DNA from: Rhodobacteraceae bacterium UBA3069
Lineage (GTDB): Bacteria; Pseudomonadota; Alphaproteobacteria; Rhodobacterales; Rhodobacteraceae
Direction of reading: 5' to 3'
Assembly: GCA_002366795.1 (NCBI GenBank)
Contig: DFBX01000106.1
Location: forward strand, 20,517 to 84,516
Length of the DNA: 64,000 nt
In this document: positions 37,733-46,431 of the stretch, one piece after another
How the letters are laid out: each line of letters begins with the position of its first letter
Numbering within the stretch: the first letter of the stretch is position 1
Made by a program: the position numbers and the translations under genes
The notes under the pieces: model-generated
Told to the model about the DNA's origin: nothing
Seen by the model: the letters and a program-made list of their open reading frames with translations, nothing else
Databases searched by the model: none

Positions 37733-38725
37733 ATGACCACGCAAATCCCAACCACCACCGACACGCAGCTGCCGCAAGTGACCGAGCCGCGCAACCCGGG
37801 CATGGCGCTTGACCTTGACTGGGTGATGCGCGCGCGGGCCAACACCTCGGCTATTGAACGCCGCGCGGCGCAAATTCCCGCACGGCGCAGCGTAAAAAAA
37901 GATTACCAGGCGGCGTGGCTGTGCCGCGCGATAAGCTGCATCGACCTGACCACCCTGTCGGGCGATGATACCGAGGGGCGCGTGCGCCGCCTTTGCGCCA
38001 AGGCACGCCAGCCGGTCCGCCCCGACATTCTGGATGCGATCGGAATGCAGGGCCTGACCGTAGGTGCCGTCTGCGTCTATCATGAAATGGTCCCCGCCGC
38101 CGTGCACGCTTTGACAGGGTCCGGCATTCCCGTCGCCGCCGTTTCCACCGGCTTTCCGGCGGGCCTGTCGCCGTTTCACCTGCGCCTGGCCGAGATCGGG
38201 GAAAGCGTGAAAGCAGGGGCAAGCGAGATCGACATCGTCATCTCGCGCCGCCATGTTCTGACCGGAAACTGGCAGGCGCTTTACGATGAAATGCAGCAGA
38301 TGCGCGCCGCCTGCGGCGAGGCCCATGTGAAGGCGATCCTTGCCACGGGCGAATTGGGCACCCTGCGCAATGTCGCCCGCGCGTCGCTGGTGTGCATGAT
38401 GGCGGGGGCCGATTTCATCAAGACGTCAACCGGCAAGGAATCAGTCAACGCCACCCTGCCCGTCAGCCTTGTGATGACCCGCGCGATCCGCGAATACGAG
38501 GGCCGCACCGGATACCGCGCCGGCTATAAACCGGCGGGCGGGATTTCCAAGGCGAAGGATGCGCTGACCTATCTGTCCCTGATCAAGGAAGAACTGGGTG
38601 ATCGCTGGCTTCGGAACGATCTGTTCCGCTTTGGCGCGTCCTCGCTGCTGGGCGATATCGAGCGGCAGTTGGAACATCATGTCACCGGTGCCTATTCGGC
38701 CGGATGGCGGCATCCGATAGGGTAA
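37733..38725 (+). CDS. deoC: Deoxyribose-phosphate aldolase
   Basis: 330-residue class I aldolase cleaving 2-deoxyribose-5-phosphate to acetaldehyde and glyceraldehyde-3-phosphate. Schiff-base Lys is in DFIKTSTGK (about residue 230), the relay Lys in AGYKPAGGIS and Asp in ASEIDIVIS. The 80-residue N-terminal extension is typical of the long alphaproteobacterial/animal-type DERA. GAGGGG precedes ATG 37733. Four bases separate it from the aldehyde dehydrogenase, so the two are co-translated. Confidence 0.93.
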   Translation: MTTQIPTTTDTQLPQVTEPRNPGMALDLDWVMRARANTSAIERRAAQIPARRSVKKDYQAAWLCRAISCIDLTTLSGDDTEGRVRRLCAKARQPVRPDILDAIGMQGLTVGAVCVYHEMVPAAVHALTGSGIPVAAVSTGFPAGLSPFHLRLAEIGESVKAGASEIDIVISRRHVLTGNWQALYDEMQQMRAACGEAHVKAILATGELGTLRNVARASLVCMMAGADFIKTSTGKESVNATLPVSLVMTRAIREYEGRTGYRAGYKPAGGISKAKDALTYLSLIKEELGDRWLRNDLFRFGASSLLGDIERQLEHHVTGAYSAGWRHPIG

Positions 38726-38729
38726 ACAG

Positions 38730-41066
38730 ATGACCGTGAAAGAGATTTTCGAAACCATGGATTATGGCACCGCCCCCGAATCCGCCGCAGAGGCATTGGC
38801 ATGGCTGGTCGATCAGGGCGACCGTTTCGGCCATTTCATCGATGGTGCTTTCACCGCGCCGGGGGACGGGTTCAACGCCACCAATCCTGCAACGGGCGAA
38901 ACACTGGCAACCCTCACGCAGGCCAATCAAACGGATGTGGACGCCGCCGTTGACGCCGCCCGCAAGGCGCAGCCCAAGTGGCACAAGCTGGGCGGCGAAG
39001 GGCGCGCGCGACATCTATATGCCCTGGCCCGCATGATCCAGAAACACGCGAGGCTTTTCGCGGTGCTGGAAACGCTCGACAACGGCAAGCCGATCCGCGA
39101 GGCGCGGGACATCGACATCCCCCTTGTCCACCGCCATTTCTATTTCCATGCGGGCATTGCCCAGTTGATTGACAGCGAACAGCCAGACCGCGAACCGCTC
39201 GGCGTTTGCGGGCAGATCATCCCGTGGAACTTCCCGCTTCTGATGCTGGCGTGGAAAGTCGCGCCGGCCTTGGCGGCGGGCAATACCGTGGTGCTGAAAC
39301 CGGCCGAACAAACCTCGCTCACCGCGCTTTTGTTCGCGGACATTTGCAAGCGTGCGGGCCTGCCCAAAGGGGTCGTGAATATCGTCATCGGTGATGGCAC
39401 CGTTGGCGAAATGATCACCACCCATGACGGGATCGACAAGATCGCCTTTACCGGCTCGACCGAGGTCGGCCGCGCGATCCGCCACGCCACTGCGGGGTCG
39501 GGCAAGGCACTGACGCTTGAATTGGGGGGCAAATCGCCCTTCATCGTGTTTGACGATGCCGATCTGGACAGTGCGATTGAGGGGGTCGTCGATGCGATCT
39601 GGTTCAACGGCGGGCAGGTCTGCTGCGCCGGTTCGCGCCTGATCGTGCAGGAAAGCGTGGCCGAAGAGTTCCTGCGCCGCCTGCGCACCCGGATGGACAA
39701 GCTGACCCTTGGCGATCCGCTGGACAAATCGGTGGATGTGGGCGCGATCATATCGGGGGTGCAACGCGACCGGATCACCGCGATGGTATCGGCCTGCGAC
39801 AGCGGCCAACACCATATTCTGAACGCGCAAATCCCCGCCGCTGGCAGCTTTTACCCGCCGACCCTGATCACCGGGCTAGAGGCCGCAGATCCCCTGATGC
39901 AGGAGGAAATCTTCGGCCCCGTTCTGGTTTCAACCACATTCCGCACCCCGTCCGAGGCGGTGCAGTTGGCGAACAACACGCGGTACGGTTTGGCAGCAAG
40001 CGTCTGGAGCGAGAACATCAACCTTGCGCTGGATATCGCCCCGAAACTGGCGGCGGGCGTGGTCTGGATCAATGCCACCAACCTGTTCGACGCCGCCGCG
40101 CCCTTTGGCGGAGTGCGCGAAAGCGGCTTTGGCCGCGAGGGTGGGTGGGAAGGCATCGCTGCTTATACCAAGCCAGTTGGCAAAACCAAGCCGCTGACCA
40201 AGGTCGAACCGTTCACGGGGGACACGCCAGCCGAAGGCATCGACCGCACCCCGAAACTCTATGTCGGGGGCAAGCAGGCGCGGCCCGACAGTGGCTATTC
40301 GCGCCCCATCCGGGGCAAATCCGGCAAACTGTTGGGCGAGGTCCCGCAAGGCAACCGCAAGGACATCCGCAACGCGGTCGAGGCGGCGACAGCCGCCGCA
40401 AGCTGGGGCAAGACAACCGGCCATCTGCGCGCGCAAATCATTTACTACATTGCCGAAAACCTGTCGGCCCGCGCAGATGAATTTGCAGCAAAGATCGACG
40501 CGATGACGGGCGGCAAACGCGGCAAGGCCGAGGTAGAGGCCAGCATCACCCGCCTGTTCACCGCCGCCGCATGGGCGGACAAACTGGACGGGCAAGCCAA
40601 GGGCGTTCCAATGCGTGGGCTGGCCCTGGCCTTGCGCGAACCCGTCGGCGTGATCGGCGCGATTTGTCCTGACGAGGCACCGCTTCTGGGGCTTGTCTCG
40701 CTCATGGCGCCGGCCTTGGCGATGGGCAACCGCGTGGTTATTGCGGCGTCCGAACCCTTCCCGCTGGCCGCGACCGATTTCTATCAGGTTCTGGATACCT
40801 CGGACGTGCCCGCCGGTGTGGTCAATATCATCACCGGCTGCCATGCTGATCTGGCCCCCACCATGGCCGCCCATGCCGGCGTCGATGCGGTTTGGAACCA
40901 CTCCTCGACAGCGCTGTCAAGCGCGGTAGAGGCTGCAAGCGCGGACACGCTGAAACGCACTTGGGTCAACAACGGTATGGCGGTGGATTGGCACAAGGAC
41001 CAGACCCGCGCCATTCTGGACCACGCGACCGAGGTGAAAACCGTCTGGGTGCCCTACGGCGAATAG
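38730..41066 (+). CDS. ALDH16-family two-domain aldehyde dehydrogenase
   Basis: 778 residues. The N-terminal ALDH domain (about 1-480) is complete: NAD-site IIPWNFPLLM, catalytic Glu in LELGGKSPF and catalytic Cys in NGGQVCCAGSR. The C-terminal ALDH-like domain (about 505-778) keeps GVIGAICPDEAPLLG but lacks a catalytic Cys, as in ALDH16 where it is a pseudo-domain. It probably oxidises the acetaldehyde made by the adjoining DeoC. The start lies four bases after deoC. Confidence 0.92.
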   Translation: MTVKEIFETMDYGTAPESAAEALAWLVDQGDRFGHFIDGAFTAPGDGFNATNPATGETLATLTQANQTDVDAAVDAARKAQPKWHKLGGEGRARHLYALARMIQKHARLFAVLETLDNGKPIREARDIDIPLVHRHFYFHAGIAQLIDSEQPDREPLGVCGQIIPWNFPLLMLAWKVAPALAAGNTVVLKPAEQTSLTALLFADICKRAGLPKGVVNIVIGDGTVGEMITTHDGIDKIAFTGSTEVGRAIRHATAGSGKALTLELGGKSPFIVFDDADLDSAIEGVVDAIWFNGGQVCCAGSRLIVQESVAEEFLRRLRTRMDKLTLGDPLDKSVDVGAIISGVQRDRITAMVSACDSGQHHILNAQIPAAGSFYPPTLITGLEAADPLMQEEIFGPVLVSTTFRTPSEAVQLANNTRYGLAASVWSENINLALDIAPKLAAGVVWINATNLFDAAAPFGGVRESGFGREGGWEGIAAYTKPVGKTKPLTKVEPFTGDTPAEGIDRTPKLYVGGKQARPDSGYSRPIRGKSGKLLGEVPQGNRKDIRNAVEAATAAASWGKTTGHLRAQIIYYIAENLSARADEFAAKIDAMTGGKRGKAEVEASITRLFTAAAWADKLDGQAKGVPMRGLALALREPVGVIGAICPDEAPLLGLVSLMAPALAMGNRVVIAASEPFPLAATDFYQVLDTSDVPAGVVNIITGCHADLAPTMAAHAGVDAVWNHSSTALSSAVEAASADTLKRTWVNNGMAVDWHKDQTRAILDHATEVKTVWVPYGE

Positions 41067-41067
41067 A

Positions 41068-41559
41068 TTAGCGGATCACCAGCCGCGTGCCGGGCACGGT
41101 GCGTTCGGCAATCCAACGCAGGTGGTCACGGCGAAAGGCGACGCATCCGGCGGTGGGATAGCCCTGCCGCCGCCATTGATGGATAAAAATGGCCGACCCG
41201 CGCCCCGGCATGGCATCGGGCCAGTTCCAGTCCGTGACCAGAACCAGATCATACATCGGATCGGCGCGGCGCAGCGCCTCGTGCGAGGGGGCATAGGGCG
41301 CGCGGACCATGTGATTGTAATCGGTATCCAAAGGCTCGTCAGACCACAAATCCCCCGGCAGGATCGGTTCGGCCCAATCGGTGGGCGCGCTGATGCGGTC
41401 GGGACGGTAAAGCATTCCAGCAATGCGATGAATGCCGCGCGGGCTGGCCATATCACCTTCGCGCTTGTCATCCGCCACGCCGCCGCGCCCGATGGTGCAG
41501 GGGAAATGGCACCCCGCAAACCGCACCCCGCGCGGGGTCACGACCAAGTCGCCAATCAC
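41068..41559 (-). CDS. L,D-transpeptidase (YkuD fold) without visible signal peptide
   Basis: 163 residues. The YkuD active site is visible: IFIHQWRRQGYPTAGCVAF contains the His and the catalytic Cys in TAGC. The family forms 3-3 cross-links or anchors proteins to peptidoglycan. No signal peptide or membrane anchor is seen, so export is unexplained. The start is GTG 41559, overlapping the ribA stop by four bases (GTGA), so it is translationally coupled to ribA. Confidence 0.78.
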   Translation of the reverse strand: MIGDLVVTPRGVRFAGCHFPCTIGRGGVADDKREGDMASPRGIHRIAGMLYRPDRISAPTDWAEPILPGDLWSDEPLDTDYNHMVRAPYAPSHEALRRADPMYDLVLVTDWNWPDAMPGRGSAIFIHQWRRQGYPTAGCVAFRRDHLRWIAERTVPGTRLVIR

Positions 41560-42644
41560 AAAAGATGCCCCGATTTCGCGGCCTTGGTGGCCAGATAGGC
41601 GCGGTTATGCGCACCCTCGCCCACCTTCAGCGGCACACGCTCCACAACCTGCACCCCCGCCTTTTCCATCATGGCAATCTTGCGCGGATTGTTGGTCAGC
41701 AGACGCACGGCGCTGAACCCCATGGATTTCAGAATGCGCGCGCCAAGCTGGAAATCGCGCTCGTCATCCTCGAACCCCAGCCGGTGGTTCGCCTCGACCG
41801 TGTCGAACCCCTGATCTTGCAGGGAATAGGCGCGCATCTTGTTGGCAAGGCCGATGCCGCGCCCCTCTTGGTTCAGATACAGCAGCACGCCCGCGCCCTC
41901 GGCCCCCATCTGGGCCAGTGCACCGCGCAGCTGCGGGCCGCAATCGCATTTCAGGCTGCCCATCACATCGCCGGTGAAACAGGCCGAATGCAGACGTGCC
42001 AGCACCGGCTTGTCACGGGGGGGCGAGCCGATTTCAAAGGCGTAATGTTCCTCTGCGCCATCCTCGGGGCGGAAAATATGCAAGCGCCCCGCCTCAGACG
42101 CCTCGACCGGCAGGCGGGCCGACACAACCGGATGCGGCTGCGGCGAGGCATCCAGCAAGGGCGCGGCCAAGGTTTCCAGCACAACGGTCAACCCGTGCTG
42201 CGCGGCAAACCCCGCGCCATCGGGCAGGTCCAGCACGACAGCCGCAGGCAACAGCCGCGCCGATTTCGCAAGGCGGATCGCAAGGTGGTGCAGCCCCGCA
42301 TCGCCGCCACGGGCCGACCGGAACGGGCCCTTCATAGGCATGTCCAGATCATCGGCCGGATCGGCCACGGCCTCGACCCAGGCGGCACCGGCATCGGCCG
42401 GCAGATAAAGCCGCGCCAGATCGTCGTCATAGACGCGGGCCTTCAGCGTTTCAGCCCGCCGCGCAGTGATCGCCAGCACCGGATCGCCGCCCAAAGCCCG
42501 CAGATCGGCCAGTCGCTGCGGCGTCAGCGTTTCGGCCGCCATCACCAGCACGGCACCCTGCCCTTGCACGACAACGGGCACGCCCATGCGCAGATCGGCG
42601 CGGGCGCGGGCCAGAATTTCGGTCATGTCGGGCGCAAAGCTCAT
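41556..42644 (-). CDS. ribA: GTP cyclohydrolase II with degenerate N-terminal domain
   Basis: 362 residues. The C-terminal half is GCHII: Zn ligands in CFTGDVMGSLKCDCG, then LLYLNQEGRGIGL and LLTNNPRKI. It opens GTP to the first riboflavin precursor. The N-terminal 160 residues resemble a decayed DHBP-synthase domain without its catalytic acidic motifs, common in this lineage. AAGGA precedes the start. Divergent from the CenR-like regulator. Confidence 0.9.
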   Translation of the reverse strand: MSFAPDMTEILARARADLRMGVPVVVQGQGAVLVMAAETLTPQRLADLRALGGDPVLAITARRAETLKARVYDDDLARLYLPADAGAAWVEAVADPADDLDMPMKGPFRSARGGDAGLHHLAIRLAKSARLLPAAVVLDLPDGAGFAAQHGLTVVLETLAAPLLDASPQPHPVVSARLPVEASEAGRLHIFRPEDGAEEHYAFEIGSPPRDKPVLARLHSACFTGDVMGSLKCDCGPQLRGALAQMGAEGAGVLLYLNQEGRGIGLANKMRAYSLQDQGFDTVEANHRLGFEDDERDFQLGARILKSMGFSAVRLLTNNPRKIAMMEKAGVQVVERVPLKVGEGAHNRAYLATKAAKSGHLL

Positions 42645-42660
42645 CGGCGCATCCTTATCA

Positions 42661-42679
42661 GGTCACGAAACATGTAACC
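42661..42679. promoter_or_regulatory. Dyad in the ribA / response-regulator intergenic region
   Basis: GGTCAC (42661-42666) and GTAACC (42674-42679) form a dyad GGTnAC-N7-GTnACC 16 bp upstream of ribA. No known operator is assigned. Confidence 0.3.
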
Positions 42680-42806
42680 ACTGGATCAATCTGAAACAAT
42701 TCCCATCACGAAAACACGAGGCCGTGAGAGGATTGCAGCAAACCTTGCCGGAACCGACATGCGCACGCATCTGTCACTGCAACAGAGCAAAGGAGGGTCC
42801 GCAACC

Positions 42807-43493
42807 ATGGGACAACTCAAGAAAATTCTACTCGTCGATGATGACGACGATCTGCGCGAGGCGCTGAGCGAGCAATTGGTCATGACCGAAGATTTCGATG
42901 TCTTCGAGGCAGGCAACGGTGCCGAAGGGATACAGCGCGCCAAGGAGGACCTGTATGATCTGGTCATTCTTGACGTGGGCCTGCCCGACACCGACGGGCG
43001 CGAGCTGTGCAAGCTGATGCGCAAACAGGGTGTCAAAAGCCCGATCCTGATGCTGACCGGCCATGACAGCGACGCCGACACCATTCTGGGTCTGGACGCG
43101 GGCGCGAACGATTACGTGACCAAACCGTTCAAGTTTCCCGTGCTTCTGGCCCGCATTCGCGCGCAGCTGCGCCAGCATGAACAATCCGAAGACGCGGTGT
43201 TCCAGCTTGGGCCGTATACGTTCAAACCGGCGATGAAGATGCTGGTGACCGACGACGACAAGAAAATTCGCCTGACCGAGAAAGAGACGAATATCCTGAA
43301 ATACCTTTACCGGTCGAACGATGGCGTGGTGCCGCGCGACGTGCTGCTGCACGAGGTTTGGGGCTATAACGCGGGGGTCACAACCCACACGTTGGAAACC
43401 CACATCTATCGCCTGCGCCAAAAGATCGAGCCTGACCCCTCGAACGCGCGCCTGTTGGTGACGGAATCGGGCGGCTACAAACTGGTCGCCTGA
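42807..43493 (+). CDS. cenR: OmpR-family response regulator, CenR-like
   Basis: 228 residues. Receiver domain with acidic pocket VDDDDDLREAL, phospho-Asp in LVILDVGLPDTDG and Lys in DYVTKPF; winged-helix output with LTEKETNILKYLYR, VWGYNAGVTTHTLETHIYRLRQKIEP. This pattern matches CenR, the envelope regulator of alphaproteobacteria. ATG 42807 follows AAAGGAGGG. No kinase gene adjoins it. A hairpin, an FNR-type box and an orphan terminator follow. Confidence 0.85.
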   Translation: MGQLKKILLVDDDDDLREALSEQLVMTEDFDVFEAGNGAEGIQRAKEDLYDLVILDVGLPDTDGRELCKLMRKQGVKSPILMLTGHDSDADTILGLDAGANDYVTKPFKFPVLLARIRAQLRQHEQSEDAVFQLGPYTFKPAMKMLVTDDDKKIRLTEKETNILKYLYRSNDGVVPRDVLLHEVWGYNAGVTTHTLETHIYRLRQKIEPDPSNARLLVTESGGYKLVA

Positions 43494-43507
43494 TGCAAAA
43501 ATGCCAC

Positions 43508-43541
43508 GTCAGTTCAGGTGCGTATGAAATACCTGACTGAC
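43508..43541 (+). promoter_or_regulatory. Hairpin directly after the cenR-like gene
   Basis: GTCAGTTCAGGT (43508-43519) pairs with ACCTGACTGAC (43531-43541), 11 bp with one bulged T and an 11-base loop. There is no T-run; it could protect the cenR mRNA end or act as an inefficient terminator. Confidence 0.5.
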
Positions 43542-43555
43542 TTGACCCAAGTCAA
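43542..43555. promoter_or_regulatory. FNR/FnrL-type box
   Basis: TTGAC-CCAA-GTCAA is a perfect inverted repeat matching the CRP/FNR-superfamily core TTGA-N6-TCAA. It lies in a gap after cenR and about 41 bp before the predicted start of the candidate small RNA, the standard class II activator distance. The binding factor (FnrL, DNR or similar) is inferred. Confidence 0.55.
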
Positions 43556-43589
43556 AGATGTACTCTGATTTCATGGAATACGGATACGC

Positions 43590-43664
43590 CATCCCGTCGC
43601 ATAAGCGGGTCATCTTATGCACCTCCCTGTTGGACTTGCCCGGGCCTTGCGCCCGGGTTTTTTT
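43590..43664 (+). ncRNA. Candidate small RNA, about 75 nt, FNR-type controlled
   Basis: Behind the FNR-type box comes a hairpin GCATAAG (43599-43605) with CTTATGC (43614-43620), an unpaired CACCTCCCTG that could block ribosome-binding sites, and a strong terminator: CCCGGGC (43639-43645), GCCCGGG (43651-43657), then seven T (43658-43664). No plus-strand gene explains this terminator except cenR 145 bp upstream, so a 3'-UTR of cenR is the alternative. The start site is estimated only from the FNR-type box. Confidence 0.5.
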
Positions 43665-43856
43665 GTCCCGTCCAGTGGCCGGGCAGGAACCAGACCGTGT
43701 AGGCGAAATACAAAACCCTCACTGGAAAGATGGACAGCGCCGCCGCCAAGGCCAACAGCCCCCACATCCGCGTTTTCAGCGCCAGTGCGATCAAACCCGC
43801 GAGATCAGACAGGACAGAATGACCAGGGCCAGAAACATGAAGCTGGCGACATCCAT
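43615..43856 (-). pseudogene. Small membrane protein, apparently frameshifted
   Basis: AAAGGAG precedes ATG 43854-43856, which opens MDVASFMFLALVILSCLIS and soon meets a stop. In the next frame AGLIALALKTRMWGLLAL and SIFPVRVLYFAYTVWFLPG continue. One base missing near 43797-43803 would give an 80-residue two-span protein ending at 43615, overlapping the sRNA terminator in antisense. I do not recognise the family. Confidence 0.5.
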
Positions 43857-44012
43857 GGAAATGCTCCTTTCGCCATCATATGCGCAGCGACGCAAGACCG
43901 GGGCCAATCAAGCGCGAACCCTGCCGTTGCCGCATGTGCTTTCATCATTGCAAAGGTGGCGCTTGCCCCCACTTACAGATAGTTTGCGCCAATATCAAAA
44001 CCGGAGAGAGCC

Positions 44013-44801
44013 ATGCCCTTCACCCTTGCCACCTGGAACATCAACTCGGTCCGCCTGCGCGAAGGGCTGGTGGCGCGGTTGATGCGCGAAAAGGGGCCCG
44101 ATGTCCTTTGCCTTCAGGAATGCAAATCACCGGTCGAAAAGATCCCGCTGGACCAGTTCCGCGCGCTTGGCTACGGCCATATCGTGGCGCGCGGGCAAAA
44201 GGGCTATAACGGCGTTGCCATCCTGTCGAAACTGCCGCTGGAAGATGTAGGCGACAAGGATTTCGCCAGCCTGGGCCATGCCCGCCACGTTGCCGCCCGC
44301 CTGGAAAATGGCGTGACAGTGCATAATTTCTACGTGCCCGCAGGGGGTGACAAACCCGACCGCGCCGTAAACGAGAAATTTGGCCAGAAACTGGATTACC
44401 TGACCGAAATGCGCGACTGGTTCCACAGTGAAGCGCCGGAAAAGTCCATCTTGGTCGGGGACTTGAACATCGCCCCGCGCGAAGATGACGTCTGGAACCA
44501 CAAGCAGCTTTTGAAAATCGTCAGCCACACACCGATCGAGGTCGATCACCTGCATGACGTGATGGAGGCGGGAAAATGGGTCGATATCACCCGTCAGGAT
44601 ATCCCCGAGGGGCTGCTTTATTCGTGGTGGTCCTACCGCGCGAAAGACTGGGGCGCCGCAGACAAGGGCCGCCGGTTGGATCACGTCTGGGCGACCGCCG
44701 ACATCTCGAACGCGGGCCATTCAAGCCGCGTCTTGCGCGATGTTCGCGGATGGGAACAGCCCAGCGACCACGCCCCGGTTTTTGCCTCTTTCGACCTTTG
44801 A
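44013..44801 (+). CDS. xth: Exodeoxyribonuclease III
   Basis: 262-residue AP endonuclease / 3'-5' exonuclease for base-excision repair. Motifs: WNINSVR (metal/active-site Asn), LQECK (Glu metal ligand), GDLNIAP (Asp/Asn) and the C-terminal SDHAP with the catalytic His. The start follows GGAGAG. The thioredoxin-TPR gene follows 52 bp later in the same direction. Confidence 0.93.
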   Translation: MPFTLATWNINSVRLREGLVARLMREKGPDVLCLQECKSPVEKIPLDQFRALGYGHIVARGQKGYNGVAILSKLPLEDVGDKDFASLGHARHVAARLENGVTVHNFYVPAGGDKPDRAVNEKFGQKLDYLTEMRDWFHSEAPEKSILVGDLNIAPREDDVWNHKQLLKIVSHTPIEVDHLHDVMEAGKWVDITRQDIPEGLLYSWWSYRAKDWGAADKGRRLDHVWATADISNAGHSSRVLRDVRGWEQPSDHAPVFASFDL

Positions 44802-44853
44802 AATCGGGCACCGAACGCTCATATATGATAAAACGCTATTCGAGGTATCCAAC

Positions 44854-45765
44854 ATGCTGGAACTAGGACAAGGCAACGCCGCCCCCGCCACAGATCTGAT
44901 CAAGGACGTGACCGAAGCCAATTTCATGGCCGAAGTTGTCGAGGCATCGAAAGAGGTGCCCGTCATCGTCGATTTCTGGGCGCCATGGTGCGGCCCGTGC
45001 AAAACGCTTGGCCCACAGCTAGAGGCAGCGGTGAACGCCGCTGGCGGCGCGGTCAAGATGGCCAAGGTCGATGTGGACCAGAACCAGATGATTGCCGGTC
45101 AGCTGCGCGTGCAATCCATCCCCACCGTCTATGTCTTCTGGCAGGGCCAGCCGGTTGACGGCTTTCAGGGCGCCGTCCCCCAATCTGAAATCGACGCCTT
45201 TGTGAAGCGCGCGGTCGAACTGGCCGGTGATGCCGATGGCGGTCTGGCAGATGCCATCGCCGCCGCCGAGGAAATGCTGGACGCGGGTGAGTTTGACGAT
45301 GCGGCGCAGACCTTCGCCGCCATTCTGGAGGAGGATCCCGCCAACCCCGAAGCGTACGGCGGGCTGGTGCGGTCCTATATCGCTGCGGGCGATCTGGAAC
45401 AGGCCGAGGCTACGCTGAACGGCGCGCCCGCCGAAATTGCAGATGCCGCTCCGCTAGAGGCCGCCCATGCTACGCTGGAACTGGCCAAGCAAGCCTCGAA
45501 CGCGGGGCCGGTGGCCGAATTGCAGGCCAAGGTCGATGCCGATCCGGCGGACCTGCAAGCGCGTTTCGATCTGGCCACCGCCCAGCAGGGCGCGGGCCAG
45601 ACGCAAGAGGCCGTGGACAACCTTCTGGAAATTTTCCGCCGCGACCGTGAATGGAATGACGGCGCTGCCAAGCAGCAGCTTTTCACCATTTTCGAGGCGC
45701 TGAAACCCAATGATCCGGTGGTGCTGAACGGGCGGCGCAAGCTCAGCTCGATGATATTTGCCTGA
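44854..45765 (+). CDS. cnoX: Thioredoxin-TPR co-chaperone (CnoX/YbbN type)
   Basis: 303 residues. The thioredoxin domain (about 1-120) has an intact WCGPC active site, unlike E. coli CnoX (SXXC), so it may be redox-active as in alphaproteobacterial homologues. The C-terminal part (about 130-303) is TPR-like. Such proteins protect clients and hand them to GroEL. ATG 44854 starts MLELGQGNAAP; a longer upstream extension overlapping xth is rejected. The Lon-domain gene follows by 21 bp. Confidence 0.88.
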   Translation: MLELGQGNAAPATDLIKDVTEANFMAEVVEASKEVPVIVDFWAPWCGPCKTLGPQLEAAVNAAGGAVKMAKVDVDQNQMIAGQLRVQSIPTVYVFWQGQPVDGFQGAVPQSEIDAFVKRAVELAGDADGGLADAIAAAEEMLDAGEFDDAAQTFAAILEEDPANPEAYGGLVRSYIAAGDLEQAEATLNGAPAEIADAAPLEAAHATLELAKQASNAGPVAELQAKVDADPADLQARFDLATAQQGAGQTQEAVDNLLEIFRRDREWNDGAAKQQLFTIFEALKPNDPVVLNGRRKLSSMIFA

Positions 45766-45786
45766 GGGGCGGCGCGGCCTAGGTTC

Positions 45787-46431
45787 ATGGGCATGAAACG
45801 CATCACCCTTCCCGATACGCTGGCCGTATTTCCCTTGCCCAAGGCGCTTTTGCTGCCGCGGGCAAGGTTGCCCCTGCACCTGTTCGAACCGCGCTACCTG
45901 GCCATGTTGGACGATGTGTTGAAAACACCTGAACGGCTGGTCGGGATGGTGCAACCCTTGCCCAACAAGGCCAGCGAGTTGCAACTGCACCAGATCGGCT
46001 GTGCGGGCCGCCTGACCCAGTTTTCCGAAACCGAGGACGGGCGCTATTTCATCACGCTCACCGGGTTGTGCCGCTTCCGCATCGCGGACGAAATCGAAGG
46101 CTTCACCCCCTATCGCCGCGTGCGCCCCAACTGGGCCAGCTTCGACTGCGACATGGGCGACGAGGAACAGGACAAGGGTTTTGACCGCGACGGGTTCATG
46201 GACCTTCTGTGCCGCTATCTGACCCATCAGGGCATGGACACCGATTGGGACAGCCTGAAAGACGCAGACGACGAACTTCTGATCAATTCCCTGTCCATGA
46301 TGCTGGATTTCAACATCGAGGACAAACAGGCCCTGCTAGAGGCGCCCTGCCTTGCGACACGCCGCGAAACCCTTGTCACGCTTATGGAATTTTCCCTGCA
46401 CCGCGGGGATGGAGAGGACCGCATCCAATGA
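45787..46431 (+). CDS. Lon substrate-binding (LAN) domain protein
   Basis: 214 residues matching the N-terminal domain of Lon alone, with no ATPase or protease part: LAVFPLPKALLLPRARLPLHLFEPRYLAM near the start, then a helical second half. Free-standing LON-domain proteins are common in alphaproteobacteria; the role is unproven, perhaps substrate binding in protein quality control, which fits the co-chaperone upstream. Overlaps Trm112 by four bases (ATGA). Confidence 0.88.
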   Translation: MGMKRITLPDTLAVFPLPKALLLPRARLPLHLFEPRYLAMLDDVLKTPERLVGMVQPLPNKASELQLHQIGCAGRLTQFSETEDGRYFITLTGLCRFRIADEIEGFTPYRRVRPNWASFDCDMGDEEQDKGFDRDGFMDLLCRYLTHQGMDTDWDSLKDADDELLINSLSMMLDFNIEDKQALLEAPCLATRRETLVTLMEFSLHRGDGEDRIQ

